A model generated the notes under the pieces. The model was not told the origin of the DNA. It did not search any database and saw nothing but the letters and a program-made list of their open reading frames with translations. From Smittium mucronatum (Eukaryota; Kickxellomycota; Harpellomycetes; Harpellales; Legeriomycetaceae), in the NCBI GenBank assembly GCA_001953115.1, contig LSSL01002958.1, positions 1 to 10,989 of the forward strand: 10,989 nt of DNA. Reading direction: 5' to 3'. Each line of letters begins with the position of its first letter. Position 1 is the first letter of the stretch. This document shows, one piece after another, positions 9,500-10,989 of this stretch. Made by a program: the position numbers and the translations under genes.

Positions 9500-10895
9500 T
9501 CTATAAAACATTTATATCTTGACCCAATAATATCCTATCTTTATCTAAAGTACTGTTTATTGAATCACAGAAGTGGAAACAGAAGTAATTGTACCATTTG
9601 GCTAGAATTTGAAAATAGTTATAAAAATATAGATTCCCTTAAGTATAGAAGTTAATCTTTTTTATTGCTTTGAAAAAGACCCACAAACTACGAATAAAAA
9701 GATCTCTATTCCTAAAGAGATAAAATTGGCGAATTTAAATCATGCTTTAAGTGGTAAGATATAAATTAATTTAAGTTAAGTTTATATATTTTTGTTCTGA
9801 TTTAGCTTTTAAATGATATTTCTGATACTTTATAGTTTGAAAATGATATCGCGAATAATTTTTCAATCGCCAGTGTGCTTTCTATTTATTTTGAGTATGT
9901 GTTCTTGATTGTTATTGCCACTAATTTTGCCTTTATAAATGCATTTTTGAATGACATCTCGCTTTTTGATAAGTTATTAACTGAATCCACATTAAAATTT
10001 ATTATTAAAATACTATCCCTATTAAAATTTATTTTTTCTTTGTGTTTTTAGACTTTTTATTTATTATCGATTTGAAATTTATATAAATATTAAAAATGGA
10101 ACATAAATGACGATAAATATAAAAAAAAAAGAAATTTATCACATTTTTGACCAAAGTATAGTTTTATTTTAAAATTAATTCAATAAAACAAATGAACAAT
10201 AAAAAAATAGAAAGTACGATAAAAACACATATAGTTATCACAGATTCAGTTGAAATATATGTTAATTAAAGTAGAGTTTTTTCAAAAATAATTATATTTT
10301 TTTAAATAATAGTGTTTATAAAAAGAAATATTTTTTTTGAAATAACTATATTTTTAAATAAATTTATACAAATCCATGATATCAATTACTTCTTGAAACT
10401 GAATGTGTAATATTTTGTGAAAAAAGCAAAACCAAAATATGTGTTATCAAGTTAAAAATTAGTCTATTCAGACAAAAATCAAAAAAGAAAGGACTATTTT
10501 TAATATTTATGGACTTAACACATTCAAAAACAAGTATATGTGCCATATCGAACGCGAATACAAATGCAATCTCAATTGCAATCTTAAAAAAAAATAGTAA
10601 ACAATACTAAAATTAAGAAATAAACTCTTACTAATTCAAAATAAAATTTAGATATTTAGGGGTTTTAGCTTTCAGTACAGAAGTGTTTTGAATGCTAGTT
10701 TGTAGTGTTTTATTTTTTTTAAAAAAAAATAGGCACAATCAACTGTTAAAATAGAAAGTTTCTACATATTTTTTAGAGATTTTCAACTTCCTCGAGCCAA
10801 ATTGTGCAATTATTTTTTTTCACTTATATGATCCAATAAACAGTACTTTTAATAAAGACAGGATATTACTGGGTCAGCATATAAATTTATTTTAG
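9500..10895 (+). pseudogene. Copy C of tandem membrane-protein family, broken
   Basis: Three pieces support this copy. 9523-9585 is 21 codons, with PNN near its start and VLFIESQKWKQ, matching SVLLISERKW of copy A. 9836-10048 is 71 codons without ATG, holding IASVLSIYFEYVFLIVIATN, which aligns with the second membrane segment of copy A through shared L, E and LIV positions. 10755-10892 is 46 codons, containing FLEIFNFLEPNCAI, which matches FILNKLTFNE...SPCAI of copy B. The WNQQ block is not visible at its expected place near 10250, so the middle of this copy is lost or has decayed beyond recognition. Relative to B, offsets run 48-63 bases short, which implies deletions. The copy reaches almost to the right edge of the window and its 3' end may lie outside. 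No intact frame remains. Confidence 0.4.
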
Positions 10896-10989
10896 AGAAA
10901 CAATTAAAAACGGATAAAGATTATTCTTAATTTCCATCGGATATTTTAAAATTAATCGCATAATCATTTCTGAATTTTATTTGATAAAA

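Larger units (their letters stand above)
5685..10895 (+). repeat. Three-unit diverged tandem array, about 1.9 kb per unit
   Basis: A shared anchor AAGTGG, at the end of a KW-containing peptide, lies at 5781, 7723 and 9571, giving spacings of 1942 and 1848. Offsets from it agree between A and B. The Ser-Arg-Glu codons are at +418 and +423, TGGAACCAACAG at +679 and +683, and the start of the LS(S)LL peptide at +839 and +844. B and C share TGTGCAATT at +1280 and +1232. This collinearity at protein and partly DNA level cannot easily come from chance low complexity. The units have diverged far more than a recent duplication would. Confidence 0.7.

Noticed and set aside
1..10989. tRNA, rRNA, CRISPR array or intact transposase
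   Set aside because: No T-loop consensus, rRNA core segment, regular repeat-spacer pattern or transposase-length frame was seen on either strand.

Overview
This window looks like very A+T-rich, gene-poor eukaryotic nuclear DNA that carries decayed genes. No frame stays open for more than about 105 codons on either strand. Long A and T runs are everywhere, and no RNA gene could be recognised. Several stretches still read like protein across neighbouring frames, which is the mark of pseudogenes. The best guess for the source is a microsporidian or similar reduced parasite with a large A+T-rich intergenic fraction. That guess rests mainly on weak likeness of a tandem gene family here to the NTT/TLC-type ATP/ADP transporters. 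Another A+T-rich eukaryote, or a decaying endosymbiont, cannot be excluded.

Layout. (1) Positions 1 to about 1800 are clearly richer in G+C than the rest. They begin inside a 43-bp-period direct repeat, have a perfect hairpin at 83-106, and hold minus-strand coding relics in shifting frames. One relic (about 1022-1486) vaguely recalls the adenosine/AMP deaminase fold. (2) About 1850-3590 is extremely A+T-rich with no gene and one heptamer array. (3) 3599-3834 is a small G+C-richer island with a broken minus-strand coding relic. (4) About 3850-5680 is again gene-free, with a short 12-bp tandem repeat.

(5) From about 5685 to the right edge there are three collinear, strongly diverged plus-strand copies (A, B, C) of one hydrophobic protein gene. 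They are spaced 1942 and 1848 bases apart and all are broken by stops and frameshifts. A and B match at several anchors whose offsets agree to within 5 bases, including an identical 12-base block. C shares the first anchor, a membrane segment and a downstream block. The relics span at least 1.3 kb per unit, which fits an ancestral membrane protein of roughly 450-550 residues.

The tandem array is the main result and is directly visible in the sequence. Its family assignment is tentative. No intact gene can be asserted in this window.
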